Below, piece after piece: positions 24,434-33,474 of a stretch of DNA of 64,000 nucleotides. Under the pieces are notes generated by a model, which had not been told where the DNA came from, made no database searches, and was given only the letters and a program-made list of their open reading frames with translations. A program made the position numbers and the translations under genes. The DNA comes from a virus. The stretch lies in the IMG/VR virus record IMGVR_UViG_3300029448_008324, positions 44,412 through 108,411 of that record; one strand, given 5' to 3'. Position 1 is the first letter of the stretch. Each line of letters opens with the position of its first letter.

Positions 24434-25297
24434 GTGAAAAATATTTTAGTCACCGGAAGCAATGGTTTTATAGGCTCGAATCTTGTGCCAGCACTGGAAA
24501 AACATTACAAAGTTTTTTGTCATGACAGAGCAGATGGCGACTTGTGTACACAACAAAATTTTCCACAAGTAGATGCAGTATTTCATTTGGCGGCAAATGT
24601 ATCCACGCATGAATTTTATACTAAAAGTTTTGAAGTGATCAAAAACAATGTTACTGCCACAATCAATTTGTGTGAATTTTATCGAAAACAAGAACAAAAA
24701 CCTTTATTCATCTACGCAGGCACGTCAGAGGCACAAGCAGGGGCTACAGAACATTTTGATTACAAGATACCAACTGACGAATCCTGTCCGTTTGTAATTA
24801 CAGATCCTAAAAATTTAAGATGGTCATATGCTTCTAGCAAAGCTATTGGTGAACAAATTGTTATTGCATCCGGTTTGCCTTACATAATTTTTAGGCCTTT
24901 CAATGTGTATGGACCAAAACAAACTGGACATTTTATTCCAGAATTCATAGAAAGAGCACTCAAGAATAAATTTGAATTGTATGGTCACACAAACACAAGG
25001 AGTTGGTTACACATAGACGATTGTGTAGATGCACTCATGTCACTTCTTCAAAACTCTAATATGACCACTGGAGAAATTTTCAACATTGGACATTCAGATG
25101 AAATCGCTGTCATTGACGTGGCAAAGTGTATTCTCAAGCACATGGAAAAAGATGTAGATATAGCACTACACGACGCACCCTTAGGCAGTGTGTCAAGAAG
25201 AGCACCAGACATCAACAAAATAAAAAACATTGTTGGATGGATTCCAAAAATTAATTTAGATGAAGGAATCAAGAACACTGTGGAGGCCATGACATGA
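24434..25297 (+). CDS. NAD-dependent sugar epimerase/dehydratase (SDR)
   Basis: A 287-residue extended SDR enzyme with GTG start. NAD-binding glycine motif GSNGFIGS near 8-15, an AANVS segment near 57, and the catalytic YASSK near 136-140. Such enzymes act on nucleotide sugars, for example UDP-glucose 4-epimerase or dehydratases. It is followed with a 4-base overlap by the dehydrogenase gene. One of four related SDR genes in the window (others at 29625, 32114 and 45345). Confidence 0.85.
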   Translation: MKNILVTGSNGFIGSNLVPALEKHYKVFCHDRADGDLCTQQNFPQVDAVFHLAANVSTHEFYTKSFEVIKNNVTATINLCEFYRKQEQKPLFIYAGTSEAQAGATEHFDYKIPTDESCPFVITDPKNLRWSYASSKAIGEQIVIASGLPYIIFRPFNVYGPKQTGHFIPEFIERALKNKFELYGHTNTRSWLHIDDCVDALMSLLQNSNMTTGEIFNIGHSDEIAVIDVAKCILKHMEKDVDIALHDAPLGSVSRRAPDINKIKNIVGWIPKINLDEGIKNTVEAMT

Positions 25298-26091
25298 AAG
25301 TTGGCGTAATTGGTATCGGTGTGGTAGGCAATGCAAACAAAGTAGGATTTGAACAACTAGGTCATGAAGTAATGGTGCATGATATTAAACTTGGAACAAA
25401 CATCAACAATGTCTTAGACACAGAAGCAGTGTTTGTTTGTGTGCCAACTCCAAGTGCAAAAGATGGCAGTTGTGATACAACCATTGTAAAAAGTGTGATT
25501 ATGGATTTAAATCATCTTGGATATCAAGGAATAGTTGCAATAAGATCAAGCACAGTACCAGGATTTTGTCAGTCAATGATTGATGAATACACAAAATTAA
25601 AAATTTGTTTTGTACCTGAGTTTATTAGAGAAAGACATTCAGTTGATGACTTTACAAAAGATCACTCTATTCTTGTCATAGGCACAGAAGACAACACAAC
25701 CTTTAATGTAATTAAAAAATGTCACGGTCATTATCCCAAACATGTACAACAACTAAAACCAACTGAAGCAGAAATTTGCAAATACTACATGAACATCTAC
25801 GCCGCTTTGAGAATTACCTATGCAAACATAGTATATGAAGTTGCAAAAAAATTCGATTGTGATTACACTGCTATCAAAGATGCGTATGTCAAAACAGGAA
25901 GACATGCTGACATGTATCTTGATGTTGATCCTGCCTTGCGTGGATATGGAGGTGCGTGCTTGCCTAAGGATACTAAAGCATGGATACGCTTGTTAAAAGA
26001 TCTAAATCTCGATTATGAATTATTTGAAACTGTTCAAGAAGATAATAAAAAATTTAAAACAACAATTTTTCCAGGAATGAGACCAGAATGA
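25294..26091 (+). CDS. Truncated UDP-glucose/GDP-mannose dehydrogenase-like protein
   Basis: A 265-residue protein. The N-terminal Rossmann fold (VGVIGIGVVGNA near 3-14), a VCVPTPS motif near 49 and the active-site region GGACLPKDT near 217-225, with the catalytic cysteine, are intact. Usual family members are about 400-450 residues; the C-terminal UDP-binding domain is missing and the protein ends about 40 residues after the cysteine motif. A shortened but possibly active dehydrogenase. A longer relative is at 61531. Confidence 0.8.
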   Translation: MKVGVIGIGVVGNANKVGFEQLGHEVMVHDIKLGTNINNVLDTEAVFVCVPTPSAKDGSCDTTIVKSVIMDLNHLGYQGIVAIRSSTVPGFCQSMIDEYTKLKICFVPEFIRERHSVDDFTKDHSILVIGTEDNTTFNVIKKCHGHYPKHVQQLKPTEAEICKYYMNIYAALRITYANIVYEVAKKFDCDYTAIKDAYVKTGRHADMYLDVDPALRGYGGACLPKDTKAWIRLLKDLNLDYELFETVQEDNKKFKTTIFPGMRPE

Positions 26092-26915
26092 GATCATTAG
26101 AAGTTGCAACCACATACAACAAAAAATATTATGACATCTGCGGGAAAAAGATGATAGAAACATTCATCGAGTTTTGGCCTAAGGATATTAATTTATACTG
26201 CTATTGGCAAGAACAGGTACCTGAGATATTTGCAGACAATGTGCATTATATAGAATTATACAAAGCACAGCCTCAGCTGAAACAATTTGTAGATGCAAAT
26301 AAAAATGACCCAGTTAAATGTGGTATGAAAAATGGACAATACTCCTTTCAGCGTGACGGAGTAAAATTTAGTCACAAAGTTTTTGCACAGTCACATCGAA
26401 TTGTTAATTCATCATCTGACATGTTGTTATATTTGGACGCAGACACATACACACATGCAACACCAAATTTAAATTATCTTAATGAGATATTACCAGAAAA
26501 TGCACTTGCAACTTTTTTTGGAAGACCTAAATTGTATGACGAAACTGGTTTTTACATGCACAATTTAAAACATGCCAAAGCAACAGACTGGGCAAATACC
26601 ATGGAGAGAATTTATCTTAATGGTGAGTTATGGAACTATGAAATGCAAGTAGATTGTTATACCATGTATAAAGCAAGGCAGGAACACCATAATTCTTTTT
26701 GTTTAGATCTAGTAGAACATCATCTTTCACAGCACGGTACAGCTCTAGGCAAAAGTCATCCATTTGTTAATTCACCACTTGGCTTATTTTTAGATCATTT
26801 GAAAGGTGATAGAAAAGAGATTGGACACTCTAAAATTTCAGATCTCAAAGAAACCAATCTACGCCAAAATATACAAGCCGATCATTGGAAACGTATAGAT
26901 AACAAAAATGAATAG
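26088..26915 (+). CDS. Glycosyltransferase-like protein, four-copy family (tandem pair, first)
   Basis: A 275-residue protein starting VATTYNKKYYDICGKKMIE (near 5-23). DxD as LLYLDADTYTHA near 117-127; FFGRPKLYDETGFYMHN near 144; C-terminal NSPLGLFLDHLKGDR. The next gene (26908) is so similar that long perfect DNA repeats remain. It overlaps its neighbours by 4 and 8 bases. The most likely function is sugar transfer in surface glycan assembly. Confidence 0.75.
   Translation: MRSLEVATTYNKKYYDICGKKMIETFIEFWPKDINLYCYWQEQVPEIFADNVHYIELYKAQPQLKQFVDANKNDPVKCGMKNGQYSFQRDGVKFSHKVFAQSHRIVNSSSDMLLYLDADTYTHATPNLNYLNEILPENALATFFGRPKLYDETGFYMHNLKHAKATDWANTMERIYLNGELWNYEMQVDCYTMYKARQEHHNSFCLDLVEHHLSQHGTALGKSHPFVNSPLGLFLDHLKGDRKEIGHSKISDLKETNLRQNIQADHWKRIDNKNE
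26106..26134 (+). repeat. Direct repeat, 29 bases, second copy at 26929-26957
   Basis: The 29 bases at 26106-26134 recur exactly at 26929-26957, an offset of 823 bases. They lie at the same position of the two tandem glycosyltransferase genes and mark a recent gene duplication. Confidence 0.85.
26354..26390 (+). repeat. Direct repeat, 37 bases, second copy at 27183-27219
   Basis: The 37 bases at 26354-26390 recur exactly at 27183-27219, an offset of 829 bases. The 6-base difference from the other repeat means a two-codon difference between the copies. It encodes the DGVKFSHKVFAQ segment. Confidence 0.85.
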
Positions 26916-27642
26916 AACCATAGAACTAGCAACCACATACAACAAAAAATATTATGATCTTTGTGGTAAAAGGATGATTGAATCATTTGTGCAACACTGG
27001 CCCAAACATTGCACGCTCCATGTGTACTGGCAAGAACAACAGCCAGAAATCATAGGAGACAACATAGTGTATCATGAACTGTACAAAGTACAACCACAAC
27101 TCAAAGAGTTTGTAGACAAATGGAAAGACGATCCAGAAAAAAATGGCTGGCGTGAAGATAGACAAAAGTGGGTTTGGAAAAATGACGGAGTAAAATTTAG
27201 TCACAAAGTTTTTGCACAGACACACAGAATTAAAAATTCAACCGCTGATGTAATACTGTATTCAGATGCTGACACTTTGTACACAGCAAAACCAAATTTG
27301 AATTACTTGTCTGAAATTTGTCCAAATGATGCACTATGCACATTTTTTGATAGACCAAAATTAAGAGATGAAACAGGTTTTTACATGCACAATCCAAGAC
27401 ATCCTAGAGCAAAAGATTGGGCAAACAGGATGGAAGAGATATATCTCACAGGCGAACTTTGGGGATATGATAACATGCAGGCGGATCAATATACAATGGC
27501 CATTGGTAGAGATTCATTCAAAGATTGCAAACAGACAGATTTGATGAAATGGTATCCAGGAATCAAAAGCAGCGATCCAGTGCCACATTCGCCACTTGCA
27601 GAATTTTTAGATCACATGAAAGGGGACAAAAAAAATGGTTAA
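26908..27642 (+). CDS. Glycosyltransferase-like protein, four-copy family (tandem pair, second)
   Basis: A 244-residue paralogue of the preceding gene, sharing ATTYNKKYYDLCGKRMIE and DGVKFSHKVFAQ. The DxD region reads LYSDADTLYTA. The end is shorter: SPLAEFLDHMKGDKKNG, about 30 residues less than its twin. Overlaps by 8 bases on both sides. Because the first D of the metal motif region is S-D-A-D rather than L-D-A-D, activity may differ. Confidence 0.73.
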   Translation: MNRTIELATTYNKKYYDLCGKRMIESFVQHWPKHCTLHVYWQEQQPEIIGDNIVYHELYKVQPQLKEFVDKWKDDPEKNGWREDRQKWVWKNDGVKFSHKVFAQTHRIKNSTADVILYSDADTLYTAKPNLNYLSEICPNDALCTFFDRPKLRDETGFYMHNPRHPRAKDWANRMEEIYLTGELWGYDNMQADQYTMAIGRDSFKDCKQTDLMKWYPGIKSSDPVPHSPLAEFLDHMKGDKKNG

Positions 27643-28795
27643 TGTAATCTATCCTTTGGCATCAAGCACATGGGGACCAGAAGAAGTTCAAGCAATTCAA
27701 AATGTAATAGCATCAGACATGTATACCATGGGAGGTGCAGTAAAACAGTTTGAAAAAGAATACGCCAAACATTTTGGACATGATCATGCTGTGATGACGA
27801 ACTCAGGTTCATCAGCTAATCTGTTGATGTTGTCACTGTTAAAATTAAAATACAAACTAACAGGTGACATTATTGTGCCTGCTGTGGGTTGGTCAACCAG
27901 TTACTTTCCTGTCAATCAAAATGGATTCAAATTAAACTTCGTTGATGTTGATCCACAAACATACAACATAGACACCACAAAAATTGAACAAGCCATCACT
28001 CCAAACACTTGTGCTATTATGGCTATTAATCTGTTAGGTAATCCTTGTGACTTTGATACTATCTATGAGATTGCAGACAAACACAATCTTTTTGTGATTG
28101 AAGACAACTGCGAATCCATGGGTGCAAAATACAATGACAGGTATACTGGCGGTCATGGCATCATTGGCACGCAATCATTTTTCTTTTCACATCACATGCA
28201 AACCATGGAAGGCGGCATGGTCACTGTGGACAATCAGGAAGACGCTGATTGGTTGCGTTCACTGAGAGCACATGGTTGGTGCAGAGACTTGTCACCAGAC
28301 AATCCATTGTTTCAAAAGACAGGTTCTTGGAAAGACAATTTTACATTTGTTACTCCTGGCTACGCTTTGCGTCCATTAGAGATGAGCGGAGCAGTGGGTT
28401 CCGAACAATTGAAAAAATGGGACAACATCATGTCAGCAAGAATGAAAAACAAAGAACATTTTTTTTCCAAGTTTGGCGATGAAAAATATTTAAAATTACA
28501 AAAGACACAGGGCGAAAGCAGTTGGTTTTCTTTTGGTTGTATCTGCACAGGAGCATTAGCAGGCAGAAGAGATGAACTGGTCACTGCACTCACAGAAGCA
28601 GGCATCCAATCAAGACCACTGGCATCAGGCAATTGGTTAACACAACCTGTGATGAGCATGTTGGATTACACCGCAACTGGAGACTACTCTGGTGCAGACC
28701 TTATTGAAGATGAAGGATTTTTTGTAGGCAACGGTATGCAAGATGTCACTCAAGGCATTGATGCCATGTATGAGGTAATACAAAAGTTAGTATGA
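27635..28795 (+). CDS. PLP-dependent sugar dehydratase of the DegT fold (ColD/RfbH-like, His in place of Lys)
   Basis: A 386-residue DegT/DnrJ/EryC1-fold enzyme. TNSGSSANLL at 55-64 holds the cofactor phosphate and IEDNCESMGA at 155-164 gives the aspartate that binds the pyridine nitrogen. At the usual Schiff-base lysine position the motif is SFFFSHHMQTMEGG (181-194): a histidine replaces lysine. In ColD (GDP-colitose pathway) and RfbH, a histidine at this place turns the aminotransferase fold into a 3-dehydratase. So 3-deoxysugar formation is more likely than amino transfer. It lies between glycosyltransferase genes. Confidence 0.8.
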   Translation: MVNVIYPLASSTWGPEEVQAIQNVIASDMYTMGGAVKQFEKEYAKHFGHDHAVMTNSGSSANLLMLSLLKLKYKLTGDIIVPAVGWSTSYFPVNQNGFKLNFVDVDPQTYNIDTTKIEQAITPNTCAIMAINLLGNPCDFDTIYEIADKHNLFVIEDNCESMGAKYNDRYTGGHGIIGTQSFFFSHHMQTMEGGMVTVDNQEDADWLRSLRAHGWCRDLSPDNPLFQKTGSWKDNFTFVTPGYALRPLEMSGAVGSEQLKKWDNIMSARMKNKEHFFSKFGDEKYLKLQKTQGESSWFSFGCICTGALAGRRDELVTALTEAGIQSRPLASGNWLTQPVMSMLDYTATGDYSGADLIEDEGFFVGNGMQDVTQGIDAMYEVIQKLV

Positions 28796-29628
28796 AAAGT
28801 CTAACCATAGTAACCACATACAGTCCAAGGTATTGGCCTTTGCCAATCCAAAAGTCAATTGAAAGCACTCTTGAGAATTGGCCTGGTCATGCAAGAATAC
28901 TGGTGTATCCAGATGATCAAACTCAATGCATGGAGCATGATAGATTAGAACACTATGATCTTTGCCAAGAACAACCTGTGTTGCAAGAATTTATCAACAG
29001 AAACAAAAACAATTCACAACTACAAACACTTGGACAAAAAGATTATGAATTTGAATATGATGCCATAAGGTTTAGTTACAAAGTTTTTGCTTGTATTGAT
29101 GCATATCAAAAAACAAAGCCTGACATGATGTGGTATCTTGATGCTGACATCATCACATTTGAAAAAATCCCAATGTCATGGCTTGAACACATCATACCTG
29201 ATCATGCATTTACATCATACTTAGGCAGACCAAAAAAAGGATTTTCTGAGACAGGTTACTATGCATTCAACACAGCACATCAGCATGCTGAAGATTTTTT
29301 CACAAGATGGTCAGAATACTATGGGAAAGATTTGTATTTCAACATACAAAAAGGATTTCTTGATCATTTTCCACGTGCTGGCTACACAGATTCATTCACC
29401 TTTGATGCTGTGAGATTAGAGTTTGAACAGGCAGACAAAATGGTCAACGAAGATTTGAACGATGGCAGATTTGGCGGAATGAGAAAAGCAAGACATCCAT
29501 TCATCAATTCTGAACTTGGACAATACATGGATCACTTGAAAGGCTTTGACAGAAAAACAAACATGAAGAGCAATGCAAAGGATTTGACTACCAAACAAAC
29601 ACATTCATACTGGAGAAACTTAAAATGA
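28792..29628 (+). CDS. Glycosyltransferase-like protein, four-copy family
   Basis: A 278-residue family member: IVTTYSPRYWPLPIQKSIE near the start, DxD in WYLDADIITFE near 116-126, YLGRPKKGFSETGYYAFN near 143, and NSELGQYMDHLKGFDRK near the end. More diverged than the tandem pair. Overlaps the dehydratase stop (ATGA) and the following SDR start (ATGA). GT-A fold likely; donor and acceptor unknown. Confidence 0.73.
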   Translation: MKSLTIVTTYSPRYWPLPIQKSIESTLENWPGHARILVYPDDQTQCMEHDRLEHYDLCQEQPVLQEFINRNKNNSQLQTLGQKDYEFEYDAIRFSYKVFACIDAYQKTKPDMMWYLDADIITFEKIPMSWLEHIIPDHAFTSYLGRPKKGFSETGYYAFNTAHQHAEDFFTRWSEYYGKDLYFNIQKGFLDHFPRAGYTDSFTFDAVRLEFEQADKMVNEDLNDGRFGGMRKARHPFINSELGQYMDHLKGFDRKTNMKSNAKDLTTKQTHSYWRNLK

Positions 29629-30500
29629 AAATACTAGTTACAGGAGCATTAGGTTACATAGGAACACAACTTCTATATAACATGCGAAACAGCAATCACA
29701 CCATTGTAGGATTTGATAATTCACAAGATGCCATAGACAACAGACTTGCTGTAGCACTCCAGTATAATAATAATTTTAGTTTCAAGAAAAAAGATCTTTT
29801 GGATGATTTGTCAGAATACAAAGATGTTGACATGATTGTACATTTGGCCGCTGAAGTCGGCTATGTGGCATGTGACGACAATCCAGGACAGTGCATGCGA
29901 ACCAATGTAGAAGGCACAAAAAATATTGCTTCCCTAGACAAACCAACTGTGTTCTTGTCCACTGGCAGTGTGTATGGCAAACTTGATCAACCTTGTATGG
30001 AAACACTTGAATGTAATCCTGCAACACTGTATGCCAAATCAAAACTTGAAGGTGAACAAATTATAAAACAAATCAAAGATTGGACCATACTGAGGCCTGC
30101 CACAGCATATGGACTTTCATTTAAAATGCGTCACGATCTACTAATCCACACTTTGTGCAGAGATGCAGTTAAGTCAGGCTTCATACAGTTGTATCAGCCT
30201 AAAGCAGAAAGAACTTTTTATCATGTGAATGATCTTGCCAACACACTTGGCCACATAGTTGATAACTTTGACCAATTCAAACACAATATTTTCAACATAG
30301 GTGCTGAACACTTAAACATCACAAAAGAAGACATAGTTAAAGAAATACAAAAACACATTGATTTAAAACTAGAAATAGTAGAAGATGAAGACAGAGACAA
30401 GCGTGACTACTATGTTGATTATTCTAAACAAAATAAGTTTTTCAAAGTGGACAGCACTTTAGATATTTCTGGCATAATAAAATATTATCAAGGTTACTAA
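29625..30500 (+). CDS. NAD-dependent sugar epimerase/dehydratase (SDR)
   Basis: A 291-residue enzyme. NAD motif GALGYIGT near 7-14, LAAEVGY near 75, catalytic YAKSK near 134-138 after STGSVYG. The C-terminus carries a substrate-binding region typical of extended SDRs. Coupled to both neighbours by short overlaps; part of the continuous polysaccharide operon from 24.4 to 38 kb. Exact substrate cannot be read from the sequence. Confidence 0.83.
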   Translation: MKILVTGALGYIGTQLLYNMRNSNHTIVGFDNSQDAIDNRLAVALQYNNNFSFKKKDLLDDLSEYKDVDMIVHLAAEVGYVACDDNPGQCMRTNVEGTKNIASLDKPTVFLSTGSVYGKLDQPCMETLECNPATLYAKSKLEGEQIIKQIKDWTILRPATAYGLSFKMRHDLLIHTLCRDAVKSGFIQLYQPKAERTFYHVNDLANTLGHIVDNFDQFKHNIFNIGAEHLNITKEDIVKEIQKHIDLKLEIVEDEDRDKRDYYVDYSKQNKFFKVDSTLDISGIIKYYQGY

Positions 30501-31483
30501 TGAAAGTAGAAGTTTTCCGCAACACAGTAAAACGCAGAGGCAAAGGTGCATCATTTGAAATGGTCAAGGCCTGGTATGATGGCATCAAGGCAGTGGGAGA
30601 TGACCCTATATGGATTGAAGGTCGCAGTGATCCTGAACGTTGGATGGGCGATCCCAAAGAGCAAGTGGCTGTGCATTTTGGTTATGGACCAAACAATGCA
30701 GGAGACTTTCTCAAAGGCAATCGCAGAAAAATTAGACAACATCATGAAAAGAACGGCGGTGTGTGCATTGTGTTTGACGGGGGACTTTGGACATCATTTG
30801 GCAACAGAGCCACTGATTGGAACAAACATTATTTCAGATGTGCCCTGTGGTCACCCATGCGTAATGGCAACTTTCTGAATCAAGATTCGCCTGCAGACAG
30901 ATGGGAACACATTAAAAAAACTTTCAACATAGACAATCGTGCATGGAAAGGTGATGGCAAATACATCATGCTATGCACACAACCCAAAGACAACTGGTCC
31001 ATGGCACAGAAAGATCCCTATGAATGGGTGGATGAAGTGGTTAGTGCTTTGAAAGGCGTCACAGACAAAACACTGTTGTTGCGTCCACATCCTAACCATG
31101 CAGACAAGTGTGCAGAAGATATTCGCAAACGTCATCCGCAAATTAAAATTGCAGACATGAACAGAGGTGGTGGCATGTTCAAAGATTATCGTTGGACATT
31201 CATTGAGGAACTAGATGCTTCTGATATCCATTGTGCAATTACACACAACTCCACAGCAGTGGTAGATGCAGCCACATATGGAGTGCCTGTGTTTATGACA
31301 TCAGACTTGTGTCTTGCATGGGACGTTGGATCTAATAATCTCAAACAAGTAGAAACACCCGTTAAACCAGATCGTGATCAATGGTTGCACAATCTTGCCT
31401 ATGCTAACTGGACCATAGAAGAAGTTCGCAATGGCACTGTGTGGCGTAGATTTAGGCCACACATAGAAAGTATGATTAAATGA
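30500..31483 (+). CDS. KpsC/KpsS-like (capsule_synth) family protein
   Basis: A 327-residue member of the four-copy capsule-synthesis-like family. It has the LLLRPHPNH loop near 195 with an R-P-H-P motif, SDIHCAITHNSTAVVDA near 242, GVPVFMTSDLCLAWD near 261, and a PVKPDRDQWLHNLAYANWTIEE block at the end (spanning about 290-312). The RPHP and HNST elements match the pattern for the donor site in Kdo-transferases of this type. Shares one base with the upstream stop. Confidence 0.65.
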   Translation: MKVEVFRNTVKRRGKGASFEMVKAWYDGIKAVGDDPIWIEGRSDPERWMGDPKEQVAVHFGYGPNNAGDFLKGNRRKIRQHHEKNGGVCIVFDGGLWTSFGNRATDWNKHYFRCALWSPMRNGNFLNQDSPADRWEHIKKTFNIDNRAWKGDGKYIMLCTQPKDNWSMAQKDPYEWVDEVVSALKGVTDKTLLLRPHPNHADKCAEDIRKRHPQIKIADMNRGGGMFKDYRWTFIEELDASDIHCAITHNSTAVVDAATYGVPVFMTSDLCLAWDVGSNNLKQVETPVKPDRDQWLHNLAYANWTIEEVRNGTVWRRFRPHIESMIK

Positions 31484-32109
31484 AAGCATTCATAATATAT
31501 CTCAAAGAACTACAATCAACAATTGATTCTGCCTTGGAATGTAAACGCACAGCAAGACAACATGGATTAGATGCATGGATGCTGGAGGGATTTACTCCTT
31601 CACGTGCTGATCAATTTATAAAAGAAAACAATTTACAACCATATCTACCAGGACCTAAACTGTTCAAGATTAAATGGCAAAAAGGTGGAGTGCGTGGTTG
31701 TATGATATCTCATTACCATGCATGGAAAAAATGCATTGAACTTGATCAAAACATTGTGGTGCTAGAACATGACTCTCGTGTGTGCAGTGATACCTATCTG
31801 CAAGAATTTCAAGATGTGTTGCACCTAGATGCACATAGATTTGAACCAGACCCGGATGAGGGCAGGCAAGCAACAGTAGAGGATTTTGTGCATGTGAGAA
31901 AAGGTGAAAATCAACTCAAAGGCACATACGGTTATGTGATCAAACCACATGCCGCAAAACGACTGATCCAAGGTGCTCATGAAGACGGCCTTACAGCCAG
32001 TGACATGTTTGTAAAAGACAAGTATGTTCGCATACAAGTTGCAAAACCAAGAGCAGTGTATGTTGCCAGCCAAGACAGTTTGACCGTCGATAGATCATTC
32101 AATATATAA
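31480..32109 (+). CDS. GT25-like glycosyltransferase
   Basis: A 209-residue protein. The family block GCMISHYHAWKKCIELDQN near 68-86 followed by IVVLEHDSRV near 87-96 matches glycosyltransferase family 25 (C-x3-SH ... EDD, here E-H-D). A later YGYVIKPHAAKRLI segment near 149 also fits. GT25 enzymes add sugars during LPS outer-core synthesis. The variant EHD instead of EDD may affect metal binding. Overlaps the previous gene by 4 bases. Confidence 0.78.
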   Translation: MKAFIIYLKELQSTIDSALECKRTARQHGLDAWMLEGFTPSRADQFIKENNLQPYLPGPKLFKIKWQKGGVRGCMISHYHAWKKCIELDQNIVVLEHDSRVCSDTYLQEFQDVLHLDAHRFEPDPDEGRQATVEDFVHVRKGENQLKGTYGYVIKPHAAKRLIQGAHEDGLTASDMFVKDKYVRIQVAKPRAVYVASQDSLTVDRSFNI

Positions 32110-32113
32110 TCAT

Positions 32114-32851
32114 ATGCACATCACAATTACAGGGTCACATGGATTCATTGGCCATCATCTAGTAAATCATTGCCACAAACACAATCATAATCTATCATGT
32201 TGGGACTTACAGATTGGAAAAAATATCTGTAACTTCACACTCAAAGGATTATTGGAAGACACCACAGATGTTGTCATACATCTTGCCGCACTGGCAGGCA
32301 TCAGAGAGTCAATTGAAAATCCAGATCAATATTGGGAAACAAATGTGGAATACACAAAAAAAGTTTTTGATGTTGCTGAAGAAAAAAATGTTCGTGTAAT
32401 ATATGCATCATCATCTGCTTGCAAAAGATGGCATGGAAATCCTTATGCCATATCAAAATATGTCAACGAATTCATTGCGCCAGATAATTCAGTTGGACTG
32501 AGATTTTCAACTGTGTGGGGAGATGGAGCCAGAGGTGACATGTTGGTGCCACAAATACAAAATAAAAATTTGAAGTATGCAACTACACACCACAGAGATC
32601 TCATACATGTATCAGACATTGTGTCTGCAATACAATGCATCATTGATCATCCTGAAGAGCGTGGAGTGTTTGATGTAGGCACAGGAAGAACTGTTGCTGT
32701 GGATCAGTTGGTAGCACACAACGGCCTTGATGTGCCAATCACTGATGGCTTTGATTATGAATCCAAAGAAAACTTATTGCCTTCACACAGACTGAGAGCA
32801 CTTGGTTGGGAACCGAAACGTTTCATAATGGATGAAAAGTTGTGCAACTAG
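32114..32851 (+). CDS. NAD-dependent sugar epimerase/dehydratase (short SDR)
   Basis: A 245-residue enzyme, shorter than the usual 300-340. NAD motif GSHGFIGHH near 6-14, LAALAGIRES near 54, catalytic YAISK near 112-116. It starts 4 bases after the previous stop; TATAAT lies 3 bases before the ATG but no good -35 box is seen. It overlaps the FkbM gene by 10 bases. Likely nucleotide-sugar epimerase. Confidence 0.82.
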   Translation: MHITITGSHGFIGHHLVNHCHKHNHNLSCWDLQIGKNICNFTLKGLLEDTTDVVIHLAALAGIRESIENPDQYWETNVEYTKKVFDVAEEKNVRVIYASSSACKRWHGNPYAISKYVNEFIAPDNSVGLRFSTVWGDGARGDMLVPQIQNKNLKYATTHHRDLIHVSDIVSAIQCIIDHPEERGVFDVGTGRTVAVDQLVAHNGLDVPITDGFDYESKENLLPSHRLRALGWEPKRFIMDEKLCN

Positions 32852-33474
32852 TCGATGGATTTTTTATTCCAGATGGTGATTTGCCCAAACATCACATTGC
32901 AGAACCTGTTGTGCAACACGATGCTATCCTCAATCAAAAAGTTTTAGAATACACTACAACAAGACGTCACATGATTGATGTTGGCGGAAATGTTGGAAGA
33001 TGGAGTGTGGACTTTGCCAAACACTTTGATACAGTGTCTGCTTTTGAACCAGCGCCTTATCACATTGAATGTTTTGAAAAAAATTGTGCACCATATCCTA
33101 ATGTAAAATTGTATCCATATGGACTCAGCAACACAAACAAAAAAGGAAACTTAGAAGTAGCAGTTGAACATCATCTAGGATCAACTAGAGTAATTCCAAG
33201 TGATGATGGTACCATAGAACTAAAAACACTAGACCAACATGGATTCACAGATGTGGATGTGTTGAAAGTTGACGTTGAAGGATTAGAAATAGATGTGTTA
33301 CAAGGCGCCGAACAAACCATTGCGAAATGCAAACCAATAATTGTAATTGAAAGATGTGTGTTCAACAGTGAACGTTTTGGTTTAGACAAAATGGCAAGCC
33401 ACAATGAATTGGATCGTCAAGGCTACAAAAGACTATTTAAGATTACCAGAGATTGCATATACGGCCCTAAATGA
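32842..33474 (+). CDS. FkbM-family methyltransferase
   Basis: A 210-residue SAM-dependent methyltransferase. Motif I IDVGGNVGRWS near 47-57, a FEPAPYHIECF acidic loop near 71-81, and the family signature VLKVDVEGLEIDVLQGAE near 139-156. FkbM enzymes O-methylate sugars or other small molecules; in this cluster a glycan methyl cap is likely. Overlaps both neighbours. Confidence 0.88.
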   Translation: MQLVDGFFIPDGDLPKHHIAEPVVQHDAILNQKVLEYTTTRRHMIDVGGNVGRWSVDFAKHFDTVSAFEPAPYHIECFEKNCAPYPNVKLYPYGLSNTNKKGNLEVAVEHHLGSTRVIPSDDGTIELKTLDQHGFTDVDVLKVDVEGLEIDVLQGAEQTIAKCKPIIVIERCVFNSERFGLDKMASHNELDRQGYKRLFKITRDCIYGPK

